NCBI GenBank assembly: GCA_030612725.1
Contig: JAUWNJ010000012.1
Coordinates: 1 to 64,000, forward strand
Direction: 5' to 3'
DNA: 64,000 nt
Source of the DNA: Planctomycetales bacterium
GTDB lineage: Bacteria; Planctomycetota; Phycisphaerae; SM23-33
Shown here: positions 45,623 to 54,353 of the stretch, piece after piece
Position numbering within the stretch: position 1 is the stretch's first letter
How the letters are laid out: each line of letters opens with the position of its first letter
The notes under the pieces: generated by a model
Database searches by the model: none
What the model saw: only the letters and a program-made list of their open reading frames with translations
What the model was told of the DNA's origin: nothing
Program-made: the position numbers and the translations under genes

Positions 45623-45909
45623 AGGCTGACCGCTTCTTTCAGCACTGCTTCGCGGATATACGGGCTGATTGCCGTTTCGGTAACGACATCCACTTCGCAT
45701 CCGAGCAGGTCTTCCAGGTCCTGCTTAATCGCAATAATATCCAGCAGCGAATAACCCGGTTTCAGTTTGACCAGGACGTCAAGGTCGCTATCAGCGTCGC
45801 TCTGCCCACGCGCCACCGAACCGAATACGCGAATGTCCTGCACGCCGTACTCGGCGACGATTCGCAATATATCCTCACGCTTGCTTTTGATTTCTTTGCC
45901 TATGTCCAT
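45619..45909 (-). CDS. MNT-type minimal nucleotidyltransferase
   Basis: A 96-residue protein with the nucleotidyltransferase motif VFGSVARGQSDADSDLDVLV (GSxARG...SDxDxxV) and VDVVTETAISPYIREAVLKE, typical of the MntA antitoxin of HEPN-MNT pairs, which adenylylates its HEPN toxin. No HEPN gene lies next to it. Instead its stop codon overlaps the start of a sensor histidine kinase gene (CTATGA), so the two are translationally coupled. Met at 45909 is chosen; earlier TTG/GTG codons are possible. Confidence 0.88.
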   Translation of the reverse strand: MDIGKEIKSKREDILRIVAEYGVQDIRVFGSVARGQSDADSDLDVLVKLKPGYSLLDIIAIKQDLEDLLGCEVDVVTETAISPYIREAVLKEAVSL

Positions 45910-45936
45910 GACCACCAAACCTCATTTCCGAATTCT

Positions 45937-46764
45937 TCACCTGTTATTATTCCGTGCCGCCCGGAAGATAGCAAGGCAACGCCGCAGTAGCGGTTCCATT
46001 TCGTCCAGAGGCCACTGGCTGGCGGCGTCGGAAGCGGCATTGTCGGGGTCTGGATGAGTTTCGATAAACAGCGCGTCGGCTCCGGCAGCGACCGCGGCGG
46101 CGGAAAGGGTCGGAACGAACTGCCTCTGCCCGCCGGTGATGCTACCGCTGCCGGGCTGTTGAATCGAATGGGTCGCGTCGAAAACCACCGGAGCGAATTC
46201 ACGCATGATGGGAATCGCCCTCATATCGTTAACCAGAAGGTCATACCCGAAGGTCGTGCCACGGTCGGTCAGCATGACATTCTCATTTCCGGTTGAGCGG
46301 ACCTTCCCGGCTGCGAAACGCATATTCCCCGGCGACATGAACTGCCCCTTCTTGACATTGACAGCCTTGCCTGTCTTACCGGCGGCGACGAGTAAATCCG
46401 TCTGGCGACACAGGAAGGCGGGAATCTGGAGACAGTCGATCACCTCGCCGGCAACTGACGCCTGTCCGGCGTCATGCACGTCTGAAATCACCGGAACGCC
46501 GATTTTTTCACGTACGCTCGCCAACCATTCCAGTCCCTTTTCCAGTCCGGGTCCGCGCGGACTTTCGACGGCGGTGCGATTGGCTTTGTCGTAACTGGCC
46601 TTGAATATGTAACCGATTTCCAGCCCCCGGCAGAGAGCATCCAGTTTCTCTGCCACTTTCAGGCAAAGGTCAAGACTTTCGGCCAGGCATGGTCCGGCAA
46701 TTAGGACCAGATGTCCTTCACCGACTGTAACGGGGCCGATTTGACATTGTGGTATCTTGTTCAT
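45937..46764 (-). CDS. kdsA: 3-deoxy-8-phosphooctulonate (Kdo-8-P) synthase
   Basis: KdsA condenses phosphoenolpyruvate with arabinose 5-phosphate to give Kdo-8-phosphate for lipopolysaccharide. The 275-residue product has LVLIAGPCLAESLDLCLKVA, YIFKASYDKANRTAVESPRG, VPVISDVHDAGQASVAGEVI, LLVAAGKTGKAVNVKKGQFM (the KdsA KKGQF signature that separates it from DAHP synthase) and VFDATHSIQQPG. The start is MNKIPQ at 46764 with GAGGAGA upstream; the longer frame is excluded. The upstream lipid-kinase gene overlaps its start by 4 bp. Presence of kdsA indicates a Kdo-containing outer membrane. Confidence 0.95.
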   Translation of the reverse strand: MNKIPQCQIGPVTVGEGHLVLIAGPCLAESLDLCLKVAEKLDALCRGLEIGYIFKASYDKANRTAVESPRGPGLEKGLEWLASVREKIGVPVISDVHDAGQASVAGEVIDCLQIPAFLCRQTDLLVAAGKTGKAVNVKKGQFMSPGNMRFAAGKVRSTGNENVMLTDRGTTFGYDLLVNDMRAIPIMREFAPVVFDATHSIQQPGSGSITGGQRQFVPTLSAAAVAAGADALFIETHPDPDNAASDAASQWPLDEMEPLLRRCLAIFRAARNNNR

Positions 46765-47678
46765 AGAGGCAGTTCTCCTCGCCAGGGCCAGAGACCATGG
46801 GTTACTCGCGGCGGCGGAACCAACAGGCGGAGTTTGCCCGGATGGACGCTTATATCCAACGGGCAATCCGGTCCAACGTCTCCGTCAGCCTGACTGACGG
46901 TAGGTCTGTCGGTCTCGATTCTTACGTGGCGGAACTGGCGATATATCACGTTACCCTTAAGAGGATGTCGGCGAAGCAGCGCCCAGGCTGCGTGAAGAAC
47001 AAGGGCGGTCTGCTCCTGGCAGGAAAAAACCACCAGGTCAAGCAACCCGTCGTTGTAATCGGCGTCCCGGCAGATTCTAAGCCCCACTGCGTACCGCGAG
47101 ATGTTCCCGACAAATGCCATTCCAAAGTCGTCAAAAACCTCCTCTCCGTCGGCGATTATGCGAAGCCTGGGATAATCGTGCTCCCAGAATGTCCGCCAGA
47201 TAGGCCAGAAGTAACTCAGGTGCGTGATATGCCCTCTGCGAACCGTCGCCAACCGTCGAACCACCTCACCGTCGAACCCGATCCCCATAATGAGCAGGAA
47301 ATCCTGACCGTTGACGATTCCGAGATCACATTCAACGGTGCATCCGCCGGCGACAATCTCGGCGAGCCGCTGCGGATGGGCGGGTATGCGAAGTTCCTTG
47401 GCAAGGAGGTTTTCCGTCCCAACCGGGCAGGCCAGAAGCGGAACGCTCGAACCGACCAGCCCTGACGCAATCTCGCGGGCGGTCCCGTCGCCACCCCATG
47501 AAACTATCAGGTCGGCTTCATCACGCACTGAAGCGGCGTAGCGGGTAGCGTCGGCGGGACCGGTGGTGCGATATTCTATCATCGACCTGCCCTGCGCCTG
47601 CATGGCTGCGCGGAACTCAGCCAGCGCGCTGCGCTTAAGTCCGCTCCCGCTTCGTGGATTGATTATCAAATGTGTCAT
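46761..47678 (-). CDS. diacylglycerol/sphingosine kinase-family lipid kinase
   Basis: The 305-residue product belongs to the DAGK_cat family (YegS/DgkB-like), which phosphorylates lipids with ATP. It starts THLIINPRSGSG, has the nucleotide-binding LIVSWGGDGTAREIASGLVG with GGDGT, then LLACPVGTENLLAKEL (P.GT.N..A) and the C-terminal MGIGFDGEVVRR and GLRICRDADYNDGLLDLVVF. Its stop overlaps the kdsA start by 4 bp, so both are read from one mRNA, in keeping with envelope lipid work. The start at 47678 is next to a repeat element. Confidence 0.92.
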   Translation of the reverse strand: MTHLIINPRSGSGLKRSALAEFRAAMQAQGRSMIEYRTTGPADATRYAASVRDEADLIVSWGGDGTAREIASGLVGSSVPLLACPVGTENLLAKELRIPAHPQRLAEIVAGGCTVECDLGIVNGQDFLLIMGIGFDGEVVRRLATVRRGHITHLSYFWPIWRTFWEHDYPRLRIIADGEEVFDDFGMAFVGNISRYAVGLRICRDADYNDGLLDLVVFSCQEQTALVLHAAWALLRRHPLKGNVIYRQFRHVRIETDRPTVSQADGDVGPDCPLDISVHPGKLRLLVPPPRVTHGLWPWRGELPL

Positions 47679-47680
47679 AG

Positions 47681-47832
47681 TGATTCAGCGTTCAGCGTTC
47701 AGCAATCAGCAATCAGCAATCAGCAAAAGCGTACAGGGAGAAGAAACGGATTAGCGTTCCACGTAGTGGTGCTACGCACAGCATTCTCTTTTATCTTTTG
47801 CTGACTGCTGACCGCTGATCGCTGATCGCTTT
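47681..47832. repeat. inverted pair of CAGCAATCAG tandem repeats with CACTACGTGG core
   Basis: The left arm (47684-47728) is built of CAGCGTT/CAGCAAT 7-bp units ending GCAAAAG; the right arm (47793-47832) is its imperfect reverse complement (CTTTTGCTGACTGCTGACCG, CTGATCGCTGATCGCT). Between them is TTCCACGTAGTGGTGCTACG, a core also present at 5010-5022 and 54252-54272. The element fills most of the divergent spacer. Confidence 0.85.
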
Positions 47833-47980
47833 GATGTTTCATACAGAGCCTGATCTTTCACGCCGCTCTTGAAATCTGACGCGGCTTGCCTATAATACCA
47901 ACTCCCTTGCAATTGGGCAAAGGGCATCGGGCATAAGCATAAACGAAAATCCGCTTTTGATCAGAAGCAGGAGAGTATCC

Positions 47981-49339
47981 ATGAATACTGTTACAGAACT
48001 GAAACAGATAATAAACAAGGAAGCCTGGACACAGGAAGATTGTCTTCAGATCCAGGAAGTGATGACGAATGTCAAAGAACCTGTGAAGAAATTCCGCAGC
48101 GCTGTCGCCGAGATGGAAACGAACAATCCCACACCATCCGGCGCCGTTGCCGTAAAACTGGGTATCGCATACTACATGCTCTGCCGATTCAACAAGGCCG
48201 TCGAACTACTGTCCGAAGGTACCGACAACAAGGAACGCCGGTTCTACCAGGCACTTTGCTATAAACATCTCCGCCAGTGGGACAACGCCATCGAAGCCCT
48301 TGGTCTCGCCGAGGACCGTGGATGGGACCCCAAAGAAGTAACGCTGGAAACTGCCGAGGTGCAGTGCCTTGCCGGCGACGCCGCGACATCGGCACGGACA
48401 ATCGAACGCTTCGCAAAATCAAGCCAGGAAGACGCCAACTGGCATCACGTCGTCGGTATGATCGCCGAAATGCAGGGCGATTACGACATGTCCATTCAGT
48501 CATACGAAAAGGCGCGGGAAATTCAACCGAAGCATCCGGGCGCTACTTTCCGCATGGCCTACTATTACGACCTGCACGGAGACACCGAAGCGGCAATGCA
48601 ACTTTATCTGGAATGCGTCAGCAAAAGCGAGACCGCTGAGGACGAATCCGCCAAATCTGGGCCACAACCGGTTCACGCCAACGCGCTGCTGAACCTGGCT
48701 GTACTGTACGAGGACGCCGGACAATACGAGAAAGCCGAACATTGCCTGCGACGAATCCTGGCGTGTAATCCCAACCACCCGCGAGCGCAATTATTCCTCA
48801 AGGACATAAATGCTTCCAGGACAATGGTCTTCGACGAAGACGAAGCAAAACGCCGCGCTCGACGCAACGACCTGCTGGCAATTTCCGTTACCGATTTTGA
48901 ATTATCAGTTCGCGCACGAAACTGCCTCAAAAAAATGAATATCCGAACGCTCGGCGACCTGCTGAATGTTACAGAGGCGGAACTATTGTTGTATAAAAAC
49001 TTCGGCGAAACATCGCTGGCGGAAATCAAGACGATGCTGGCGACGAAAAATCTGAGCGTCGGGCAGATGCGCGAAACGGAAAACGCCGAAGCAACGGAAG
49101 AAGACAATACCGGACCGACGGTCGGTGACGAAGGCGTCCTGGCAACCCCGCTGGCGCAAATAGAACTTCCAGTCCGTGTACGAAAAGTGCTCGACCGACT
49201 GAAAATCAACACCCTGGGCGAACTCGCCGCAAAAACTGAACCGGAACTAATGGCCTGCCAAAACTTCGGAAAAACTTCCGTAGATGAAGTCAAACTACGA
49301 TTGAAAGAATACGGCCTGTCCCTGCGGGAAATATCCTGA
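47981..49339 (+). CDS. TPR protein with two RNA polymerase alpha-CTD-like modules
   Basis: The 452-residue product has an N-terminal and central tetratricopeptide array (about residues 50-270: AVELLSEGTDNKERRFYQAL, HHVVGMIAEMQGDYDMSIQS, NALLNLAVLYEDAGQYEKAE). Two C-terminal helix-hairpin-helix modules follow, like the alpha-subunit C-terminal domain of RNA polymerase. The first is SVRARNCLKKMNIRTLGDLL to LYKNFGETSLAEIKTML, the second PVRVRKVLDRLKINTLGELA to ACQNFGKTSVDEVKLRLKEY. Proteins of this architecture are known mainly from Planctomycetota; a link to transcription or DNA is inferred from the alpha-CTD likeness. AGGAGA precedes the ATG. No operon partner is evident. Confidence 0.9.
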   Translation: MNTVTELKQIINKEAWTQEDCLQIQEVMTNVKEPVKKFRSAVAEMETNNPTPSGAVAVKLGIAYYMLCRFNKAVELLSEGTDNKERRFYQALCYKHLRQWDNAIEALGLAEDRGWDPKEVTLETAEVQCLAGDAATSARTIERFAKSSQEDANWHHVVGMIAEMQGDYDMSIQSYEKAREIQPKHPGATFRMAYYYDLHGDTEAAMQLYLECVSKSETAEDESAKSGPQPVHANALLNLAVLYEDAGQYEKAEHCLRRILACNPNHPRAQLFLKDINASRTMVFDEDEAKRRARRNDLLAISVTDFELSVRARNCLKKMNIRTLGDLLNVTEAELLLYKNFGETSLAEIKTMLATKNLSVGQMRETENAEATEEDNTGPTVGDEGVLATPLAQIELPVRVRKVLDRLKINTLGELAAKTEPELMACQNFGKTSVDEVKLRLKEYGLSLREIS

Positions 49340-49460
49340 ACGGAAAATGCTAAATACCAAATAATCAATAATAAACTGCAAAACCGTTAGGCCTGAAGAG
49401 ATAAGCATCCGCTGGCCAACCTTCGTTATTTAACATTTGGCATTTAACATTTATTTAGGA
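49340..49460. repeat. inverted pair of AAATGCTAAATACC tandem repeats
   Basis: The left arm starts one base after the preceding stop codon (AAAATGCTAAATACCAAATA) and the right arm (49424-49459) is its imperfect reverse complement (TATTTAACATTTGGCATTTA). Units are 7-8 bp (AAATACC, AAATGTT). A GC-rich centre CCGTTAGGCCTGAAGAG separates them. Confidence 0.8.
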
Positions 49461-49467
49461 TTACTCA

Positions 49468-50748
49468 ATGCCTGACCGTCGGCGCTATTTTACCAGATAC
49501 ATTCCGGTAGCCGTCGTGCTCTTATTGACGGGGGTGCTGACCGTTTCGTGCTACCACTGCAGCAGCACGCCAAAACCGGAACCCGCGCTTCCGGCGGGAG
49601 TCCCGATTGTCCGCGTGCTGATATCCAGGTCCGTAGAGTCTGTCAACATCGGAACCACAGGCCCATACGAAATTCACGCCGACGGCTCCGTTGTCGCCAG
49701 GTCGATGAGTTCGTTGCCGGAAGGAAAGTTGTCCCGCAGGGATGGGCGATGGAGCCTTCACGCAGCCAAATACACTGCCGACGAATTGACCATCGTCGCT
49801 GTCGGACAATCGTGCGTTCGCGTCGGTTCCGGTTTATACCGCTCAAAGGTCGTTTTCAACGCAGACGCGGTTCGACCAGGCTCACCAAAATCCGGCGGCG
49901 GAATGTTGGCTGTCAACCATCTGGATATGGAGAGTTACCTCACCGGCGTACTCGCACGGGAACTCTATAAATCATGGCACATCAGTGCATACCGGGCACA
50001 GGCCATCGCAGCCAGGACATACGCCTTTTACGAGATAAGAACATTCGGACAGACGCACCGCTACGACCTTCGTTCCGACCAGTCCTCGCAGGTGTACGGC
50101 GGTTTTTCAGCAGAGACCGATAAGGCCAGACGGGCAGTCGAAACCACGCGCGGAATCGTTATGGCCATCGGACCCGAAGGAAACGAAAGGGTTTTCAAGG
50201 CCTATTATTCCTCATGCTGCGGCGGGATGACAAACAGCGCATACGTCCTTTCAGGACCACCGATAACATCGGGACCGCTGGCGGGCGGACAGAAATGCGA
50301 CGACTGCAAAGCATCCAGCCGATACCGTTGGCCGGCGGTAACAGTACCTAAAAAAATCATCTTTCGCGCCTTGAGCAAACGATACAAACAAATCGCCGAT
50401 CTCGGCGAACTCAAAACCATCGAGTCAGTCAAAGAGGCTGGGGCGGACGACGCTTTTCCCCGGACGGTGTGGATTAACGTCGTCGGGACCAATGGGAAGA
50501 AGGTCCGCATCCGGGCAGAGGATTTGCGTATTTCGTTGCTGCGCGACGGGCAGACCCAAGGCCTGTACAGTATGAACTGCCGAATCCGCGACACCGGCGA
50601 AGCGGTCGTCTTTGATCGCGGGCGAGGCTTCGGACACGGGGTGGGACTCTGCCAATGGGGCGCTCAGGGCAAAGCGATTCGAGGATGCTCCGTACAGGAA
50701 ATACTCCAGTCTTACTACCCCGGAGCAAAACTCTTCAGAGCGTATTGA
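49468..50748 (+). CDS. SpoIID/LytB domain protein, exported
   Basis: A 426-residue exported protein with an N-terminal hydrophobic segment (VAVVLLLTGVLTVSC, a possible lipobox with Cys 29). It has the SpoIID domain: MESYLTGVLARELYKSWHIS, AYRAQAIAARTYAFYEI with the catalytic-type Glu region, and the C-terminal GRGFGHGVGLCQWGAQGKAI and EILQSYYPGAKL. SpoIID of Bacillus is a lytic transglycosylase acting on denuded peptidoglycan; LytB-type homologues act in cell wall remodelling. Conserved Cys residues (CCGGMT, CDDC) fit an exported protein. The upstream hairpin leaves it as a separate transcript. Confidence 0.9.
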   Translation: MPDRRRYFTRYIPVAVVLLLTGVLTVSCYHCSSTPKPEPALPAGVPIVRVLISRSVESVNIGTTGPYEIHADGSVVARSMSSLPEGKLSRRDGRWSLHAAKYTADELTIVAVGQSCVRVGSGLYRSKVVFNADAVRPGSPKSGGGMLAVNHLDMESYLTGVLARELYKSWHISAYRAQAIAARTYAFYEIRTFGQTHRYDLRSDQSSQVYGGFSAETDKARRAVETTRGIVMAIGPEGNERVFKAYYSSCCGGMTNSAYVLSGPPITSGPLAGGQKCDDCKASSRYRWPAVTVPKKIIFRALSKRYKQIADLGELKTIESVKEAGADDAFPRTVWINVVGTNGKKVRIRAEDLRISLLRDGQTQGLYSMNCRIRDTGEAVVFDRGRGFGHGVGLCQWGAQGKAIRGCSVQEILQSYYPGAKLFRAY

Positions 50749-50755
50749 ACAACTC

Positions 50756-50833
50756 GTAGGCCGGGACGAAGCACAGCAGAGTCCCGGCAATTCTAAAAAA
50801 GGTGGGACTGCGTTTCACTCCGTCCGGAGCCTA
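50756..50833. repeat. divergent GTAGGCC palindrome
   Basis: GTAGGCCGGGACGAAGCACA and the right end ACTCCGTCCGGAGCCTAC form a degraded relative of the 24122/25419 hairpin, with GTCCCGG and AAAGGTGGGACT in between. Confidence 0.7.
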
Positions 50834-50836
50834 CTG

Positions 50837-52780
50837 CTATCGAATCCAGGCCTTCTTGTTTTTCAGGTCGTAGCCGATGCGAGCGGTAACGGCTCCGACA
50901 GTAACGTCCAGTTCGATCCGGCCTGCCCCGGGAGCGGGTGAGCCGACCAGCGAAATCTTTGTTTCGGGAACCTTCCCTTCATACGGCACGACGAGCGTAA
51001 CGAATCTTACCGCCGGGGTTCCCGACGTCTTATTGATGCGGAAGCGGAAGGCTGGACGAGGCTGCTTCTGACCGTATTTGAACGAGACCTGGCCATTTTC
51101 CTTCCGCAGGACCATAGCCTTCTGCGCCAGGCTGCGGATCAGAACGTTGGAACCCTTCTTGAAATCGGTGCGAACCGAAGGCAAAGCCCTGTCAAACACA
51201 GCCTGACTGGGAGCGAGTTGGAAATGCAAATCAACGTCCCCGCCGGCCTTGCCGATGGCCTCATCAACAAGGACGAAGAATTTTTTCTTCACGAACAGGA
51301 CGGCCCGGCGGTGGGTCAGGTTCTTGTAACTGCCGTTCTCAACTACCAGTACATCCAGGTTTTTTCCGGGTTTCCAAAGTCGCAGAGCCGGCTTATAGTC
51401 GCTATTTTTCCCGTCGAGCGTGAGCGTCTGGTGGACGCGGGTCTGTTTGAACCATTTCCGCCCTGCCGGGTCGCCGTGGTAGATGTAAGTACCCGAATCC
51501 GGCATGAGACGGCGCCCGGCTGCGTACAGTTCAAACGTGCCGTTGTCGGGTTGGCAGTGCCAGAAAGGCCCAGGCCCACACTTGAGGATAAGGCAGACGG
51601 CCTTTTCGTCCCATCCGCTGCGCATCGAGTAGAATCCGCTGTCGGTCAAGGCGTAGGCGGTCTGTTTTGGCTTTGTGCCTTCCTTACCGGCAGTGGCGAC
51701 GTACAGAAAATCCCTTCGTCCGAAGACGCCGGCCCATTTGGTCAGCACCGACCGGACACGCACCGGGCTGGTCGTGTCGCCGAACTGGGCGCTCGAGCCG
51801 TCCGGCAGACCTAGTTTCATCAGCACCTCGCACATCTTCTCCAGCCGATTGGCGTACTCGCTTCCGAAGGCCTTTTCCAGCCCATTCATTTTCGCCAGTT
51901 CCCACGTCTGCGCGAACCAGCGTATACACCCGGCGTGGTAGCCAAGCGTCTGCTCGACCTGGTGTCCATCGGGTCTGACCTGCTTTTTTATCTCGGCGTT
52001 GAGGTGACGGATGGACTTGTCTCGCCATTTCTTCGCATCCTTGAACTCCGGGAACATTATTGCGATGAAGGCGGCGCCCTCCGCCTCCATCAGCCCGTGG
52101 TTCTCCGGCGTGAATCGCTCAACCAGGAAGGAGGCATGGTCATGGCAACTATTCAGGAAGGCCACCAGCACTTCGGGCGTGAAGGACGGGGAGTCCAGGA
52201 AACGCTGGTAAAGCCCCATCCAGGCATGGCCTCGGATACCGGCCTCGATCCGCCGCCAGGCGAATTTGTGTTTGTCGTCGCGCGGGTTCTTGTGAACCCA
52301 ATCCTGTAACTGTGCGAACCACTCGCTGGCGTATTTTTCGTCGCCCGTATGCCAGTATGCCCGCGCCATGGCGTCCCAGAAGTACATCCGATGCAACTGC
52401 CAAATCCACTCGTGGTCAGGAACGGGATTGGTGGACCAGTCGATGTCCTTTCCGACAAAGTGCGGCGGATAACTGGACTGGGTTATAAAGACATGCTTAA
52501 GGGCGTCGTTGGCAATCTTGATGTCACGGGCGATGGCGTATTTGCTGCGGGATTTCTTCCTGTCGGCGCGGTTGACGGGGTGCTTGACCGACTTCCGCGC
52601 GCGGTAATAGGCCAGAAGTTCCTTCGCCGCCTTGGCAGGGTTGTCGGCCGATGCCTTGACCTTTTCCAATCCCGGGCGATTCAGGTCCAGACGTTTCAGC
52701 AGGGTATTAGTCGAATCTTCCATTTGCGGCGCTCCTGATAGAACCATCGTGGTGAAAAACAAAATCACATGGGTAGTCAT
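50837..52780 (-). CDS. heparinase II/III family protein
   Basis: The 647-residue product has a short N-terminal signal-like segment (THVILFFTTMVLSGAPQM) and the architecture of polysaccharide lyases of the heparinase II/III-alginate lyase type. It has an N-terminal helical toroid (WQLHRMYFWDAMARAYWHTG, RRIEAGIRGHAWMGLYQRFL, NHGLMEAEGAAFIAIMFPEF with the catalytic-type His/Tyr region) and a C-terminal beta-sandwich (HCQPDNGTFELYAAGRRLMP, QTRVHQTLTLDG). Such enzymes cleave uronic-acid-containing polysaccharides outside the cytoplasm. GGAGCGAG precedes the ATG. An unknown exported protein gene lies upstream on the same strand. Confidence 0.88.
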   Translation of the reverse strand: MTTHVILFFTTMVLSGAPQMEDSTNTLLKRLDLNRPGLEKVKASADNPAKAAKELLAYYRARKSVKHPVNRADRKKSRSKYAIARDIKIANDALKHVFITQSSYPPHFVGKDIDWSTNPVPDHEWIWQLHRMYFWDAMARAYWHTGDEKYASEWFAQLQDWVHKNPRDDKHKFAWRRIEAGIRGHAWMGLYQRFLDSPSFTPEVLVAFLNSCHDHASFLVERFTPENHGLMEAEGAAFIAIMFPEFKDAKKWRDKSIRHLNAEIKKQVRPDGHQVEQTLGYHAGCIRWFAQTWELAKMNGLEKAFGSEYANRLEKMCEVLMKLGLPDGSSAQFGDTTSPVRVRSVLTKWAGVFGRRDFLYVATAGKEGTKPKQTAYALTDSGFYSMRSGWDEKAVCLILKCGPGPFWHCQPDNGTFELYAAGRRLMPDSGTYIYHGDPAGRKWFKQTRVHQTLTLDGKNSDYKPALRLWKPGKNLDVLVVENGSYKNLTHRRAVLFVKKKFFVLVDEAIGKAGGDVDLHFQLAPSQAVFDRALPSVRTDFKKGSNVLIRSLAQKAMVLRKENGQVSFKYGQKQPRPAFRFRINKTSGTPAVRFVTLVVPYEGKVPETKISLVGSPAPGAGRIELDVTVGAVTARIGYDLKNKKAWIR

Positions 52781-52846
52781 AACTCGCTCCAGGCAAATAA
52801 AGGCGGGCCTCGCTCAACGAAGTGGTCTGCGACCGCTCGGCCCAGC

Positions 52847-54202
52847 CTACCGTACCTTTGGTTTTACTGACTTGTTCAGTTCTTTCAGTGCATCGATTCC
52901 GGCTTCTTTGAGCCTGTCGCGGCGAGGTCTTTGCCCGCGCTTGGGTTTGGGGGTTTTACGCTCGGCGAAAAGCCTCGCGACCACCTTCGTCTCGTCGATG
53001 CGCACCCGGCATCGCCCTAGATTGCGAACGGCGGCGACGCGATTCGACCACAACACCTCTGTCGTCCTCTTCCTGCGATTATCAAAATCAGCGTTGGCAA
53101 GTTCGCCGAGAAGCACAATTTCATCGTCGGCGCTGAGCGGCATCCACCGGCCGACCTGTCGCCGGCCTATGCGGGGAATCTGAAAGTCTCGTTCCCTCGG
53201 AACGCGGGCGAGTACGGCGCATGGCCCGATGCCTCGGAAACCGCGAAGATGCTCCAGAAGCAGCACCCGCATCATCACAGGCTGGACCATCTCGACGTAT
53301 TTTCGCCTCTCGGCGGCTTCGCGACCCGTTCGATAATCCTGCACGACGCCCTTTTGACTGACATATCGCACGACGCGAACGCTGTTCTTGAAGGCGGATA
53401 CGGACGTAGCAGCCCGGACTATTGCTTCTGCTGCATCGGCCCGTTGCGTCTGGGCGAGCGTCGCGGCTATATCAAGCGCGTTAAAACCTTCGGGTTCGGC
53501 CAGTTTTTTGATGTATCCGGGGATGTTATCGGTGCCGATACCGGTGAAGTCCAATGCCGCCATCGCCCTCTCGGCTGCTGTGTTAAGCGGATCGTCAACG
53601 TCGCGGTGATCGACGCCGGCTGTGGCTGTGGCGCACCAGAACGCCGTCGCCGTCGGAGCGTGGAACAGGATCGCCCACGCATTGACCCGGCTGGAGCGGG
53701 AATAGACCACCTTTCCGGCAACCGTACGTCGTGAGCCGCGATGCGGAACCGGCTCATGGTGAAAACCTATCACCAGGACAAATTCGTAACCTTTCGGGAA
53801 ACCCACTTTTGGCTGGACTTCTCTTTTGAGCGTATCGACCATGACGATTTTTTTTATCCCTGCCTTTTTCAGCGGTTCGACGACATTTTTCAGCAGTTCG
53901 TCCTTAACGCCGACAGGCCAGTAACTTTTTACCGATTCACCGCCGCCGAAGGGCGAACGGGCAAGGACAGCGACGGCCTTGGATTTTTTGTCGAATTTCG
54001 CCCACGCCCTGGCCGCCTCGCCGCCACGCTTGGCAGCCTGTGCGGGAAGCGTTACATATTCGACCTGAAACTTATAGAGAAATTCGACTCGCCCCTTTTC
54101 AACCTTGCGCACCTGCCGCAATGCCTTGACATCAGCGGGCGTAACGGCCAAGGTCGAACCGGTTAACACCAGTATCGAAAACAGCCCAACCAATCTTCTC
54201 AT
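52847..54202 (-). CDS. exported protein of unknown function
   Basis: I recognise no family. The 451-residue product begins with a signal peptide (RRLVGLFSILVLTGSTLAVT) and is rich in Arg, Lys and Val. The central part has HEAT-like helical pairs (ALDIAATLAQTQRADAAEAI, GREAAERRKYVEMVQPVMMR, EHLRGFRGIGPCAVLARV). The tail is highly basic (KPKRGQRPRRDRLK). GGAG precedes the ATG. It is followed, on the same strand, by the heparinase-like gene after 66 bp, so they may share a transcript. Confidence 0.75.
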   Translation of the reverse strand: MRRLVGLFSILVLTGSTLAVTPADVKALRQVRKVEKGRVEFLYKFQVEYVTLPAQAAKRGGEAARAWAKFDKKSKAVAVLARSPFGGGESVKSYWPVGVKDELLKNVVEPLKKAGIKKIVMVDTLKREVQPKVGFPKGYEFVLVIGFHHEPVPHRGSRRTVAGKVVYSRSSRVNAWAILFHAPTATAFWCATATAGVDHRDVDDPLNTAAERAMAALDFTGIGTDNIPGYIKKLAEPEGFNALDIAATLAQTQRADAAEAIVRAATSVSAFKNSVRVVRYVSQKGVVQDYRTGREAAERRKYVEMVQPVMMRVLLLEHLRGFRGIGPCAVLARVPRERDFQIPRIGRRQVGRWMPLSADDEIVLLGELANADFDNRRKRTTEVLWSNRVAAVRNLGRCRVRIDETKVVARLFAERKTPKPKRGQRPRRDRLKEAGIDALKELNKSVKPKVR

Positions 54203-54249
54203 GGCGATTCTCCATTCTCACGGTAATCTGGTATTTGTCATGCCTCGCT

Positions 54250-54353
54250 ATGCGTAGCATCACTACGTGAAAGCGAACACGCCGGTTAATCGGTAAATCA
54301 ATTCGGAGTTCCGTTCTTTCCGTTTTTCCCCAGTCCCCAGTCCCTTTCTTCAC
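54250..54353. repeat. degraded repeat patch with CACTACGTGAAA core
   Basis: CGTAGCATCACTACGTGAAA at 54252-54271 matches the cores at 5010 and (reversed) 47760. It is followed by TTAATCGGTAAATCAATTCG and, near 54330, CCCCAGTCCCCAGTCCC, which echoes the GGGACT units of the composite element in reverse. Confidence 0.6.

Noticed and set aside
45619-45909. A complete HEPN-MNT toxin-antitoxin pair
   Set aside because: No HEPN-domain gene is adjacent on either side; the neighbours are a histidine kinase and kdsA.
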